This document shows positions 54,601-63,755 of a stretch of 64,000 bases of DNA, piece by piece. The stretch is taken from contig JALNYU010000005.1 in NCBI GenBank assembly GCA_023229645.1, positions 1-64,000 on the forward strand. The letters are read 5' to 3'. The notes under the pieces are model-generated. The model worked only from the letters and a program-made list of their open reading frames with translations. It made no database searches and was not told the origin of the DNA. Source of the stretch: Nevskia sp. (GTDB taxonomy: Bacteria > Pseudomonadota > Gammaproteobacteria > Nevskiales > Nevskiaceae). The number at the start of each line of letters is the position of its first letter. Within the stretch, counting starts at the first letter, position 1. A program made the translations under genes and the position numbers.

Positions 54601-55698
54601 TCACGCCGCTTCGTCCGCTGCCGCAGCGTGATACGCCGGGCTAAGTTCGTGCACGGCTTCGACTAAAGCCGCGACATTTTCGACCGGGGTATTGGTGAGA
54701 ATGCCGTGACCGAGGTTAAAAATGTGGCCGGGCGCGGCGCCGTAGTCGTCGAGCGTTTTTGCCACCAGCTCGCGTATCGTCGCCGGTGGCGCGAACAGCG
54801 CGGCGGGGTCGAAATTGCCTTGCAGTGCAACGCTGCCGCCGACCATATGGCGGGCATCGCCGATGTTGGTGGTCCAGTCCACGCCGAGGCCGGCGCAGCC
54901 GGTGCCGGAAAGCTCCAGCAGGAATTGGCCGCAACCTTTGCTGAACAGGATCACCGGCACGCCGGGCGCGAGTACCGCGAGGCGATCGACCAGACGGCCC
55001 ATCGAGGCCAGCGAGAAGTAGCGGTAGCCGTCTTGATCCAGCGCGCCGCCCCAGGTATCGAAAATCATCAGCGCGTCGGCGCCAGCGGCGGCCTGCGCTG
55101 CTAAATACAGCGCGACGCTTTCGGTGAGTTTGTCGAGCAGCGCTTTCAGCAGCGCTGGCGCGCCGTAGCGCAGGGCTTTGGAATGGCGGAAGTCTTTAGA
55201 ACCTGCGCCTTCGATCATGTAGGTGGCCAAAGTCCACGGGCTGCCGGCAAAGCCGATCAGCGGCACGCGGTTGGCGAGCGCGGATTTACAGGCACGAACC
55301 CCATCGATGACGTAACGCAGTTCAACTTCCGGATCGGGGATCGGCAGCTGCGCGATGTCATCGGCGGTGCGCACCGGGTTGCGGAACGCCGGGCCTTCGC
55401 CTTCAGTGAAGTGCAAACCTAAGCCCATCGCATCGGGAATAGTCAGGATGTCGGAGAACAGAATCGCGGCGTCGAAGCGGTAACGGTCGATCGGCTGCAG
55501 TGTTACTTCTGCCGCCAATTCCGGCGTTTTGCACAGCGTCAGGAAGTCGCCGGCTTTGGCCCGCGTTGCCCGGTATTCCGGCAAATAGCGGCCGGCTTGG
55601 CGCATCAGCCACAGCGGCGTGCGGTCGACCGGCTGGCGCGCCAGCGCGCGCAGGAAACGATCGTTGAGTAGCGCGGTTTTATCGGTTGTTGTGATCAT
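54601..55698 (-). CDS. hemE: Uroporphyrinogen decarboxylase HemE
   Basis: 365 residues. Signatures: FLRALARQPVDRTPLWLMRQAGRYLPEYR with the substrate-binding RQAGR, AILFSDILTIPDAMG with the essential Asp, GFAGSPWTLATYMIEG and NLGHGILTNTPVENV. It turns uroporphyrinogen III into coproporphyrinogen III in heme synthesis. pyrF ends exactly where hemE starts (1-bp overlap), so the two are likely one operon. Confidence 0.97.
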   Translation of the reverse strand: MITTTDKTALLNDRFLRALARQPVDRTPLWLMRQAGRYLPEYRATRAKAGDFLTLCKTPELAAEVTLQPIDRYRFDAAILFSDILTIPDAMGLGLHFTEGEGPAFRNPVRTADDIAQLPIPDPEVELRYVIDGVRACKSALANRVPLIGFAGSPWTLATYMIEGAGSKDFRHSKALRYGAPALLKALLDKLTESVALYLAAQAAAGADALMIFDTWGGALDQDGYRYFSLASMGRLVDRLAVLAPGVPVILFSKGCGQFLLELSGTGCAGLGVDWTTNIGDARHMVGGSVALQGNFDPAALFAPPATIRELVAKTLDDYGAAPGHIFNLGHGILTNTPVENVAALVEAVHELSPAYHAAAADEAA

Positions 55699-56417
55699 CA
55701 GGCGCAGGCCAGGGCAATTTCGGTTTGGATGGTAAGGGCGGCGGCACGCGGGTCAGCGGCGTCGCGGATCGGGCGGCCGACCACCAGATAATCGGCTCCG
55801 GCGCCGAGCGCGCGGCTCGGCGTCATCACGCGCTTCTGGTCGCCACCGCCCTCTGATACGACATCGTTATCCACCGGCCGTATTCCCGGGGTGACAACGA
55901 TAAGCTCGCGCGGCGCTTCCTGGCGCAGGCGTTCAACTTCAAGACCGGACGACACCACACCGTCGCAGCCAGCGGCGAGCGCACGCCGGGCGCGCGATAA
56001 CACCAGCGCCTCGACATCACATTGGAAGCCGAGATCGTCGAGATCACCACGGTCGAGGCTGGTCAGCGCGGTTACGGCCAGCACTTTCATGCCGTTGCCC
56101 TTGGCGCGCGCCGCCGCCTGCATGATCGCCTGATTGCCGTGCACGGTACAAAACTGCGCGCCGCGTTCGGATAAGCGCGCGACCGCACGGGCAACGGTTT
56201 CCGGGATGTCGAAGAATTTGAGATCGACAAACACTTTTTTGTCGCGGCTGCGCAGCCAGTCGAGCAGGTCGAAAAAGCCCGGCGCCATGCACAGCTCCAT
56301 ACCGATTTTGTAGAAGCTGACGGCATCGCCCAGGCCATTAACCAGGGCCTGCGCGGCGGGCACTTCGGGCAAATCAAGCGCGACGATTAAGCGCTCTGCA
56401 GTAGGAATGGGATTCAT
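55698..56417 (-). CDS. pyrF: Orotidine 5'-phosphate decarboxylase PyrF
   Basis: 239 residues from ATG 56417 (MNPIPTAERLIVALDLPEV). The catalytic DxKxxD motif is in VFVDLKFFDIPETV. GIRP and VGRPIRDAADP near the end bind phosphate. It decarboxylates OMP to UMP in pyrimidine synthesis. An upstream in-frame ATG adds non-conserved residues. Confidence 0.95.
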   Translation of the reverse strand: MNPIPTAERLIVALDLPEVPAAQALVNGLGDAVSFYKIGMELCMAPGFFDLLDWLRSRDKKVFVDLKFFDIPETVARAVARLSERGAQFCTVHGNQAIMQAAARAKGNGMKVLAVTALTSLDRGDLDDLGFQCDVEALVLSRARRALAAGCDGVVSSGLEVERLRQEAPRELIVVTPGIRPVDNDVVSEGGGDQKRVMTPSRALGAGADYLVVGRPIRDAADPRAAALTIQTEIALACA

Positions 56418-56821
56418 CGGGTTCCAATTAGCAAAAATCGATTGCGCCGGGGCAGGAAATCGGCAATTCAGCGGTTGCGGCTGGGGCATCAATCGCGGCC
56501 GGTCCGCCGACCGAAACGTAATCGAATTTGCGAGCCAACCGTGGCGTGCGCCTTGGGATCATCGACCTCACCTAGCGCCTACTGCACTCGGCGGTGAGTT
56601 TAAGCCTCGCTGCCGCTGGTTTTGAGCCGTCAGCGCCCCACAGTACCGACCTAGCGCTCAGGCGCGCATTGTACGGCGCAGCGCCCGGAGCGGCTACATC
56701 AGCCGCAGGCGGCACACCTGCGGCCGCCGAGGTGAGTTTTGTCACCCCCCGTGCGTGCCTTTTCTCACCTGCCGTGGCTGCGCTCGAAAACCAACAATGG
56801 CGGCACTTACTGGAGCCCGCC
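56418..56821. other. 404-bp gap between divergent genes, with a small hairpin
   Basis: No gene is seen. A hairpin GCCGCAGG (56702-56709) / CCTGCGGC (56717-56724) lies near the middle. The frame of the next gene is open through the right part, but without a conserved start. Promoters for pyrF and for the membrane protein should lie here. Confidence 0.55.
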
Positions 56822-57544
56822 ATGTCGCCACTCGCCGAAATGCTGTACCGCCTGATCACGCAGTTGCATATTGCCGCCGGCAGCGTCGCCTTGCTGACGT
56901 TCTGGATCGCCGGCCTCGCGCGCAAGGGCCGTGGCGCCCACGCCCGCGTCGGTCGGGTTTATCTTTGGGCGATGCGGGCGATCATCGTCACCGGCCTGCC
57001 GATGGCGCTCACCGCATTTGTCCGCGGCAAGCCGGTCACCGGGGCATTTCTGAGCTATCTCGTGGTCTTGGTCGCGACCACGGTTTACATCGCGCCGCGG
57101 GCGGTACACTTAAAACACGATTTCGCCGCGTTCCGGCGCGGGGCCTACCCGTTGTTCGCGTTCGGTTTGCCCCTGGTAGCGGGCGCAACGCTGATGGTCG
57201 GCATCGTCAAGCACGCACCGTTGCTCTGGGGGTTTGCGTTCGTCGGCCTGTTGGTCGGGGCTGACATGATCCGCACGCTACGCCAGCCGCAGGCCCCGGC
57301 GGGTTTGTGGCTGCGTGAACATTCGGGAGCGATGATCGGCAACGGCGTCGGCACCCATATTGTTTTTTTCAGTATCGGTTTAACGCGGTTACTGCCAGCC
57401 GCTTCCAGCAGTACAGTGCAAAACCTGACGTGGTTTGGACCGCTGACGGTAGCGCTGATCGTCCGCGTCGTGCTTGAACGCCGCCACCGGCGCTGGTTTG
57501 CGCCACGGGCGGGCGCTATCGATAACCGCGGCGTCGCGGCGTGA
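56822..57544 (+). CDS. Integral membrane protein, DUF2306-like
   Basis: 240 residues from ATG 56822 (MSPLAEMLYRLITQLHIAAGSVALLTFWIAGLARKG). About seven helices. HIAAGSVALLTFWIAGLARKGRGAHARVGRVYLWAM, with His before the second helix, is typical of the DUF2306-like membrane proteins. Function is unknown. The stop overlaps the next start (GTGA). Confidence 0.65.
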   Translation: MSPLAEMLYRLITQLHIAAGSVALLTFWIAGLARKGRGAHARVGRVYLWAMRAIIVTGLPMALTAFVRGKPVTGAFLSYLVVLVATTVYIAPRAVHLKHDFAAFRRGAYPLFAFGLPLVAGATLMVGIVKHAPLLWGFAFVGLLVGADMIRTLRQPQAPAGLWLREHSGAMIGNGVGTHIVFFSIGLTRLLPAASSSTVQNLTWFGPLTVALIVRVVLERRHRRWFAPRAGAIDNRGVAA

Positions 57545-58604
57545 GCGCGCCGGCGAATCGTCCAATCGTCGATCCAACGCTACGAGGCGCTCGGGCTCGG
57601 CGCGCCCACACATCACATCGTCGGCCGTCGCTTGCGCGCACTGCGCGCATTGGCGCCGCGCTGGCCACCGGTGCGATGTTGCACTTCACGCTCAGGCTCC
57701 AACCGATCGCGGGGCTGATGTGGCTCGCGCCGCCACCGTTATTGGTCGCTGCGTTTTGCGCCTCGGCAGCCGAGACGCGCGGCCTAGCATTGCTGGCGGG
57801 CGTCGTTGGTGTCAGCGGCAACTTCAGTTATTACGCCACCACCAGCCACGGCGTGCTGGTGCCATTTCTGATCATCGGGCTACAGAGCTTGGCCCGGAAC
57901 GCCGTCATTCGTCGCACACGGGCCACGGTTATCACCGCTTGGCATTGGACCGCGCCGCTGATTTACCCAACCACCTGGGCAGCGCTGGACATGATGATCA
58001 ATACCCTATCGCCGCACGGGTCCTGGGGCAGCCTCGCCTACACCCAATTGGCATTTCCGCCGGTGCTGCAAATCGCCGCGCTCACAGCACGAGGTGCGCG
58101 CGTTGTCGCGCTGCCAGAAAAGATCGACACCTTGAACGCTGCAGACGCCGACGCCATACGCCGCCACCTCGGGCAGATAGCGCAGCAGCACGGCATTCTA
58201 TCGTCCGCACTGTCGATGGCGGTGGTATCGGGCTCGCCGTTTGCGCCGATCTAATGTTCCCGGCACTCGGCCGCAGCTATGGCCGGCAATCGGTCGCCGC
58301 GGTTTTTGCCCCGGCCTGGGATTTCGGTCGTGACGGCGCAATGGCCGCAGGAATTGCCGCGCTGCGCGGGGTTGAGGGCGGCTACGGCATCGTCCGCGTG
58401 GCGCGCGAAGGCCGGCTCAGCGTCACTGATCGCTACGGTCGTTTTATCGCCGATTACAGCAGCGCCGTGCTGCCGGGTAACGCCGCAATTGCGCCAATAC
58501 CGCTAACCGGTGGCACGACGCTATACGCCTGGATCGGCGACCTATTCGGCGCGCTATGCCTTTTTGCGATCACGTTTTTATGGCGGCGAACCGCCGCCGC
58601 ATAA
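57541..58604 (+). pseudogene. Lnt-like apolipoprotein N-acyltransferase/nitrilase family gene, frame-broken
   Basis: GTG 57541 opens a frame with membrane helices (LMWLAPPPLLVAAFCAS, LALLAGVVGVSGNFSYYAT) and then VVALPEKID, the Glu motif of carbon-nitrogen hydrolases. This frame stops at 58252-58254. The rest continues in another frame that reaches 58604: GIGLAVCADLMFP with the catalytic Cys, then APAWDFGRD, LRGVEGGYGIVRVAREG and a last helix. The switch lies between about 58190 and 58230. The stretch that should hold the catalytic Lys also seems missing, suggesting a deletion plus frameshift. Real Lnt attaches the third acyl chain to lipoproteins; the usual lnt may lie elsewhere. Confidence 0.7.
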
Positions 58605-58752
58605 GCGTTTCTCCCGCCTTCAATATGACGACAGATTCGGAAACGCCCGCTGCAGCGCATACCGCAAATAGTGCTTGCCCTCTCACACGTGCCCGCTATG
58701 CTGTCCAAAAGGCGAACACCCGGTTCGCCTATCCTCTTCTGCGAGCTTGCAC

Positions 58753-59781
58753 ATGCCCATTCTTAAAATGATTCAGCGTCAACGCGACGCGCTGCGGATC
58801 ACCGTTTCCGCGTTGGCGCTGTTGTCCGTTGCTACGGCGCAGGCGGCCGATCCGACCCCGGCGAAAAGCGTTCCGGAGCAGTTGGTGGACACTTTGGAGC
58901 AGCTCGCTGGCGGCCCGCACGCCGGCTATCGCGCGAACCACGCCAAGGGCATCGTCGTTACCGGTTCGTTCACACCAACGCCAGCCGCGCGCGGTTTGAG
59001 CAAAGCTGAGCACTTCCAGGGGCCGAAAGTGCCAGTACTGGTGCGCTTTTCCGATACCACCGGCGTACCGAATTTGCCGGATGCCAACCCGAACGCCAGC
59101 CCGCACGGCATCGCAATTCGCTTTCAGCTGGCCGACAACGAGTCTACGGACATCGTCAGCATTTCCTACAACGGCTTTCCGGTCGCCACACCAGAGGATT
59201 TTCTGACCTTTTTGAACGCCGTAGCCGCGAGCCGTGCCGATGCGCCGAAACCGACGCCGGTCGAAACCTTCCTCGCGAGTCACCCAGCAGCGAAAGCCTT
59301 TGCCACCGATCCGAAGCCAGCGCCAGTCAGTTTCGCGACGCTGCCGTTCTATGGCGTGAACTCGTTCAGCTTCACGAACGCCAAAGGCGAGTCGCACTAC
59401 GGCCGTTATCGGATTATTCCGGTGGCGGGCGATCATCGGCTCAGCCCCGCGGAAGTCGAAAAAGCCACGCCGAACTATTTGATGGACGAACTGCCGCAGC
59501 GTCTCGCGAAAGGGCCGGTGAAATTCAAGATCTCCGTGCAGCTAGCGCAGGACGGTGATGCGATCACCGACGGCAGCATCGCCTGGGGCGATGACCATAA
59601 AGAAGTTGCACTCGGCACGCTGACGCTGACCAAGGTGCTGGCCAATAGCGCAACGATTGAGAAACAGCTCGCGTTCAGCCCGTTGCGGCTAACCGGCGGC
59701 ATCGCGCCATCGGCGGATCCGGTGTTGCTTGCACGCCCGGCAGCGTACGCGATCAGCCTCGGTCGGCGTATCGGCAAATAG
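58753..59781 (+). CDS. Catalase-like peroxidase, SrpA type, exported
   Basis: 342 residues from ATG 58753. A signal peptide (ITVSALALLSVATAQA) places it in the periplasm. Catalase-fold signs: NHAKGIVVTGSFTP with the distal His, VLVRFSDTTGVPNLPDANPNASPHGIAIRF, and RPAAYAISLGRR near the end, where the RxxxY pattern gives the heme Tyr ligand. Much shorter than true catalases (about 480 or more), matching the catalase-family peroxidases. It probably removes peroxides with an organic reductant. Confidence 0.88.
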   Translation: MPILKMIQRQRDALRITVSALALLSVATAQAADPTPAKSVPEQLVDTLEQLAGGPHAGYRANHAKGIVVTGSFTPTPAARGLSKAEHFQGPKVPVLVRFSDTTGVPNLPDANPNASPHGIAIRFQLADNESTDIVSISYNGFPVATPEDFLTFLNAVAASRADAPKPTPVETFLASHPAAKAFATDPKPAPVSFATLPFYGVNSFSFTNAKGESHYGRYRIIPVAGDHRLSPAEVEKATPNYLMDELPQRLAKGPVKFKISVQLAQDGDAITDGSIAWGDDHKEVALGTLTLTKVLANSATIEKQLAFSPLRLTGGIAPSADPVLLARPAAYAISLGRRIGK

Positions 59782-59792
59782 AACTGCGGGCT

Positions 59793-59829
59793 CGCGGTAG
59801 TCGGCCGGTGAGAACCGACGGCTACCGCG
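59793..59829. terminator. Imperfect hairpin between convergent genes
   Basis: CGCGGTAGtCGgcCGGT pairs imperfectly with ACCGaCGGCTACCGCG (59814-59829) around GAGA. It overlaps the stop codon of the RimK-like gene (59822-59824). No T-tract is present, so it may only slow or attenuate transcription. Confidence 0.4.
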
Positions 59830-61300
59830 GGTCCGGTTCGCGCATTCGCGTTTGCACGTCGAGCTTCTTGACGAAGTACGCCATGATGCGGCGGTAGATT
59901 TCTTCTTTTAAAACGAGATCTTCGACGCCCCAATCGACATTGGGATTGTCGTTGACTTCGATGACTTTGACGATGTTGCCGAATTGTTTGAGGTCGACGC
60001 CGTAAAGACCGTCGCCAACCGCGCGCGCCGCCTGTACGGCAACGCTAATCACCTGCTTCGGCACGTCAGCGACGGCGAGTGTTTCGTGATCGCCCTCGCG
60101 CTTGCCGCCGTTCTTATCCCGCTTCACCACCTGCCAATGCTCTTTCGCCATGAAATAGCGGCAGGCGTATAGCGGCTGGCCATCGAGCACGCCAACGCGC
60201 CAGTCGTATTCGGTAGGCTCAAACGCTTGCGCGACGATCAGATCCGAGCGCTCTAAAAACTCCCGCGTTTCGCGTTTGAACTGCGCCGCGTTCTCGACTT
60301 TGATCACGCCTTTGGAGAACTGCGAATCGGGCTGCTTCAGCACCATCGGAAAACCGAGCTCGCGCACTACTTCGCTGAGGTTGCCCCGATGCACCATCAG
60401 CGTTTTCGGCTGCGGAATGCGGTGGCGGTCCATCAGCTGCGCGAGGAAAACTTTGTTCGCCGCGCGCAAAATCGATTCCGGCGCGTCCACCACCACCAAA
60501 CCTTCGCGCGCAGCACGGCGGCTAAACCGGTAGGTGTGATGATTCACGGCGGTGGTTTCGCGAATGAATAAGGCGTCGTACTCGGCGACGTGGCCGTAGT
60601 CGCCCTTGTCGAGAAAATCGACCGAGAAGCCGAGATCCTCCGCCGCTTTTTCGAACGCCTTCAACGCGCGCGGGTTGGACGGCGGCTCTTTTTCGTCCTC
60701 GTTGATCAGAATTGCGAGGTCGTAGCGCGTCGAATCACGCTTTTTGCGCGGCGGCCGGCGCCGGGTGAAGTAATCGCGCGCCGTTTGATACAGAAACTCG
60801 TGATGTGAAGCGGGCACTTCGCCGAGCGCAATCGGGCCCAGCGTATCGACGCGCCATTCATCGCCACGCCAGACGAACTTGGCTTGCAGCAACGGCGCAG
60901 GGAAAAGATTAAACAGCGCGCGCGCCAATTTTTCGTGGCGGATGTATGGGCTATCGCCGAAATAGACGTTCAGCAGGTATTCCGAAGAACCCAGCCGCGC
61001 CAGGCTGCGCTGCATCAGCTCCTCAATTTCATCGTTCAGCACGCTCGGGCTTTCGGCGAGCTTGAGGTCTTGTACGGTGGTGATGTCCGGCAGGATGCGA
61101 TGGCCGCGCGCGCCCGCAAGCAAGGACACGTAATAACCCGTGGTTTGGTAACTAAACGTACGGCATAAGTTGTAGACACGCGCCCCGCGGATACGCGTAA
61201 ACACATCCTGCGTCAGGTAATTCCACGCGGTAACCACTTCTACGCCGGGAATTTCCACCGGCCAATCGGTTAATTGATCAACAACGACAAGACCACTCAT
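59822..61300 (-). CDS. RimK-like ATP-grasp ligase with N-terminal RLAN domain
   Basis: 492 residues. The N-terminal part (TAWNYLTQDVFTRIRGARVYNLCRTFSYQTTGYYVSLLAGARGH) is the RLAN domain found with RimK-like ATP-grasp proteins. The C-terminal ATP-grasp (about 290-480) has FPMVLKQPDSQFSKGVIKV, LIVAQAFEPTEYDWRVGVLDG and IKVIEVNDNPNVDWGVED. It should join an amino acid or peptide to an amine using ATP. The substrate is unknown. Convergent with the catalase-like gene. Confidence 0.85.
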   Translation of the reverse strand: MSGLVVVDQLTDWPVEIPGVEVVTAWNYLTQDVFTRIRGARVYNLCRTFSYQTTGYYVSLLAGARGHRILPDITTVQDLKLAESPSVLNDEIEELMQRSLARLGSSEYLLNVYFGDSPYIRHEKLARALFNLFPAPLLQAKFVWRGDEWRVDTLGPIALGEVPASHHEFLYQTARDYFTRRRPPRKKRDSTRYDLAILINEDEKEPPSNPRALKAFEKAAEDLGFSVDFLDKGDYGHVAEYDALFIRETTAVNHHTYRFSRRAAREGLVVVDAPESILRAANKVFLAQLMDRHRIPQPKTLMVHRGNLSEVVRELGFPMVLKQPDSQFSKGVIKVENAAQFKRETREFLERSDLIVAQAFEPTEYDWRVGVLDGQPLYACRYFMAKEHWQVVKRDKNGGKREGDHETLAVADVPKQVISVAVQAARAVGDGLYGVDLKQFGNIVKVIEVNDNPNVDWGVEDLVLKEEIYRRIMAYFVKKLDVQTRMREPDPR

Positions 61301-62266
61301 GTCGATTCACAGCCTCGCTGGCGCGGTAGTGGCTGCGAATCGTCCGTAGATTCTTCTGGCATCGGCGATACAGGGCTCGGGCGGCTGGATCCCAGATCGT
61401 CGCTGGGTGGAGCGCAAATGCTAGCATGGCAATGCACCGTATTGAGGCGCTTCTTTGCTAGTTCCTGTAAGGCGCTTCGTCGTCAGCGTATCCCAGTGCC
61501 TACACGTGTCGCTCATTGTTCCGAAAGCGGAGCGGAAATACGCCATTTGCTGGCGGCTTGGCGACAGGTGCCGCCAGAAATTTGCCGCTACTGGCCCTTT
61601 TCCTCGGTCGTATTGCGGCTTAACACCGGTTTTTTTTAGTGCGCCGAAATCGCCGCTGCGGCAGGCTGGTTACGCCGTCGGCGGACCTACGTTGGCGGAC
61701 GGAAATCTGCGGCCTTTCATCCTCCAGAACCGATGCGACGCAGCAGCGAGCAACACCGCTCTGGCCGGTTTTAAACGGAATTTAGTATTTAAATGATGAC
61801 CTTACAAATTCATTCCGACGGCCTGACCGTTCTTTTTTTTTGCTGTCGGCGCGCCAATAACGCGGCTTCACGAAGCCTAAATCGCGCTTTCGGCAACCGT
61901 GTCGGTATCTGATTCAAGCACCGCAGCATCGTCCGTTAAGCGCCGCGAAGCAGGGAAGCAATCACGGCATTTCTGCAAACGCCATTTGCGAAGGCACGCG
62001 CATTGCCTACGATCTTGTATGGCAACAAATGAACGACGGTAAAAGCCGAGTGATTTGTTATCACTCAGAGCAAGGCTTGAGCACCACCGTACAGCTGAAT
62101 TTACTTACCGGTCATACGCCGGATGGGTCGAAACCGATGTAATCAGTAACCCAGTAACCGGCTTTTGCCGGTATAGCAGTCTGACTAGCGCGATATCACA
62201 TTTATATAGCTGCAATTTGCAACCGTCGTGAATCGCCGGAAAGACTTAATCGCACAAAGGTTGTAT
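61301..62266. other. ~1-kb gap, mostly gene-free
   Basis: No recognised gene. A protein-like open stretch without a start ends at TAA 62140-62142 (about 61927-62142; contains IAYDLVWQQMNDGKSRVICY). It may be the tail of a lost gene, but no family was recognised. The rest holds T-rich and G+C-rich patches with no large repeats. The CGNR gene's promoter should be at the right end. Confidence 0.5.
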
Positions 62267-62290
62267 CGTCTTTGTAACTTACCAAAGACG
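62267..62290. promoter_or_regulatory. Inverted repeat upstream of the CGNR gene, candidate operator
   Basis: CGTCTTTG (62267-62274), 8 bases, CAAAGACG (62283-62290): a perfect 8-bp dyad that ends 26 bases before the ATG at 62317. A further CAAAG (62255-62259) lies to the left, so three CAAAG/CTTTG half-sites are spaced along 33 bp. The position fits an operator or a 5' leader stem. Autoregulation by the CGNR protein is a guess. Confidence 0.5.
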
Positions 62291-62316
62291 CAATCGATAG
62301 TTACCGTGAAAACCTA

Positions 62317-62964
62317 ATGAATATCGAAACTGCAGGCGCGCAAACCATCAACGCCAACCCGACGATGCCGCCGCTCTTTCTGGCGGACCATCAGGCTTTG
62401 GATTTCATCAATAGCCTTGTCTCGCCGAAAGAGTACACGCTGGAATTCCTAACCGACGACGCCGCAGTGCTGCGCTGGTTAGAAAAAGCTGGCTTTCCAA
62501 CGGAGGGCGGTGCTGCCGCTGTTGCTGAAAATCCGCCCAATGAGTTGGTGACGCAGGCACGTGCGCTACGCGAAGCGTTCCGCATTGCCGTGGCCGCGCG
62601 CAAGAAAGGCGATATCGCTGACATCAGCGCCCTGAACACGCTGCTGGCGCGCAGCAATGCCTATTCTGTGTTGTATTGGTCAGACCCAGAGCGGGTGCCG
62701 GAACGGGTATCTCGCCGCTATGTAACGGCTCCGGCCGATCTTTTGGTACCGGTTGCCGAAGCGATGGCAAACCTACTGACCACCGAAACCTTCACGCTGA
62801 TTCGCAAATGCGAAAACCCAGGCTGCTCGCTGTGGTTCTTCGACCGAACCAAAAGCCATAAGCGGCGCTGGTGCTCGATGGCTCTGTGCGGCAACCGCAT
62901 GAAAGTCGCCGCGTTCCGCAGCCGTCAGCAGAAGCAGCTCGAACAAGCTGAAGCAAGCGATTAG
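62317..62964 (+). CDS. CGNR zinc-finger protein with ABATE domain
   Basis: 215 residues. The N-terminal ABATE domain (LFLADHQALDFINSLVSP onward) is followed by the C-terminal CGNR zinc finger: CENPGCSLWFFDRT, then KRRWCSMALCGNRMK, with four Cys and the literal CGNR motif. Such proteins are thought to be transcription regulators or stress-induced DNA-binding proteins. A dyad lies just upstream. It precedes the broken nucleotidyltransferase gene by 21 bp. Confidence 0.88.
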   Translation: MNIETAGAQTINANPTMPPLFLADHQALDFINSLVSPKEYTLEFLTDDAAVLRWLEKAGFPTEGGAAAVAENPPNELVTQARALREAFRIAVAARKKGDIADISALNTLLARSNAYSVLYWSDPERVPERVSRRYVTAPADLLVPVAEAMANLLTTETFTLIRKCENPGCSLWFFDRTKSHKRRWCSMALCGNRMKVAAFRSRQQKQLEQAEASD

Positions 62965-62985
62965 TGCCTATTTAGATGCTGGTGC

Positions 62986-63594
62986 GTGCAAAACCTACGC
63001 AAAGTCGCGCACGCACCAGCTGAGGCACCACGCCACGACGAATTGGTGCGCATCCTTCAAGCGTCGTCATGGTTCGGGTCGGCACCGCTTGCGGTCCGGT
63101 CGCTGAACCTAAGGTCGTGGTGTATCGGTGCCGGCGCCATTCGCACCACCGTTTGGGATCATCTCCACGGATACGGCACACCTTCGGCGCTCTCCGATGT
63201 CGACGTTGCGTACTTTGATCCAGAAATTCCTGGTCCGGGGAAGGACGCCGAGATTCAAGAAAAGCTGCGCACCTTGGAACCAAGCATTCCTTAGGAAGTG
63301 ACCAACCAGGCGTTTGTCCACACGTGGTTCGAACGTTACTTCGTTCATCCCGTACCGCCGCTCGGATCCATCGAAGAAGCAGTTGCGTCCTGGCCGGAAT
63401 ACGCGACCTCAGTTGGCGTATTCCTCACGCCGCAGGGACGAATCGTTGTCATCGCGCCGCACGGCCTGGAAGATCTTTTCGCCCTCCAAGTACGGCGGAA
63501 TCCGGTTCGGGTAAGCATCGAAACCTATCGCCAGAGAGTGGCGCAAAAGCAGTACACCAAGCGATGGCCGCGCGTTTCGGTGGTGCCCTGCTGA
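62986..63594 (+). pseudogene. Nucleotidyltransferase-family (DUF925-type) gene interrupted by one stop codon
   Basis: The first half has GAGAIRTTVWDHLHGYGTPSALSDVDVAYFD, with the paired Asp of a nucleotidyltransferase. It stops at TAG 63292-63294 after LEPSIP. The same frame resumes at once with EVTNQAFVHTWFERYF and goes on through ASWPEYATSVGVFL and IAPHGLEDLFALQVRRNPVR to 63594. Relatives commonly have Trp at the stop (PSIPWEVTNQ), so a TGG to TAG change explains it. The start GTG 62986 is a nominal choice. Without read-through the protein would lose its second half. Confidence 0.8.
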
Positions 63595-63755
63595 GCGATA
63601 AGCGTAGCCGCGCACTCGCCATTCGATTAGCTCGAACCCTACGGGCACCGCTTTGCCCTGCTAGGGTCGTCGCGCGCAAACCGCTGTCCAACTATCGCAA
63701 TCACACAGCGGCCCGCAAGCCTTAAACTGACCACCCGACAATTACTGGAGGCGCC

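Noticed and set aside
57474..58604. One continuous 376-codon frame across the Lnt-like gene
   Set aside because: Only its last third is protein-like; its front half is an out-of-frame reading of the membrane part encoded from 57541.
61455..61796. 113-codon plus-strand frame in the 1-kb gap
   Set aside because: No recognisable domains, no ribosome-binding site, composition unlike the genes around it.
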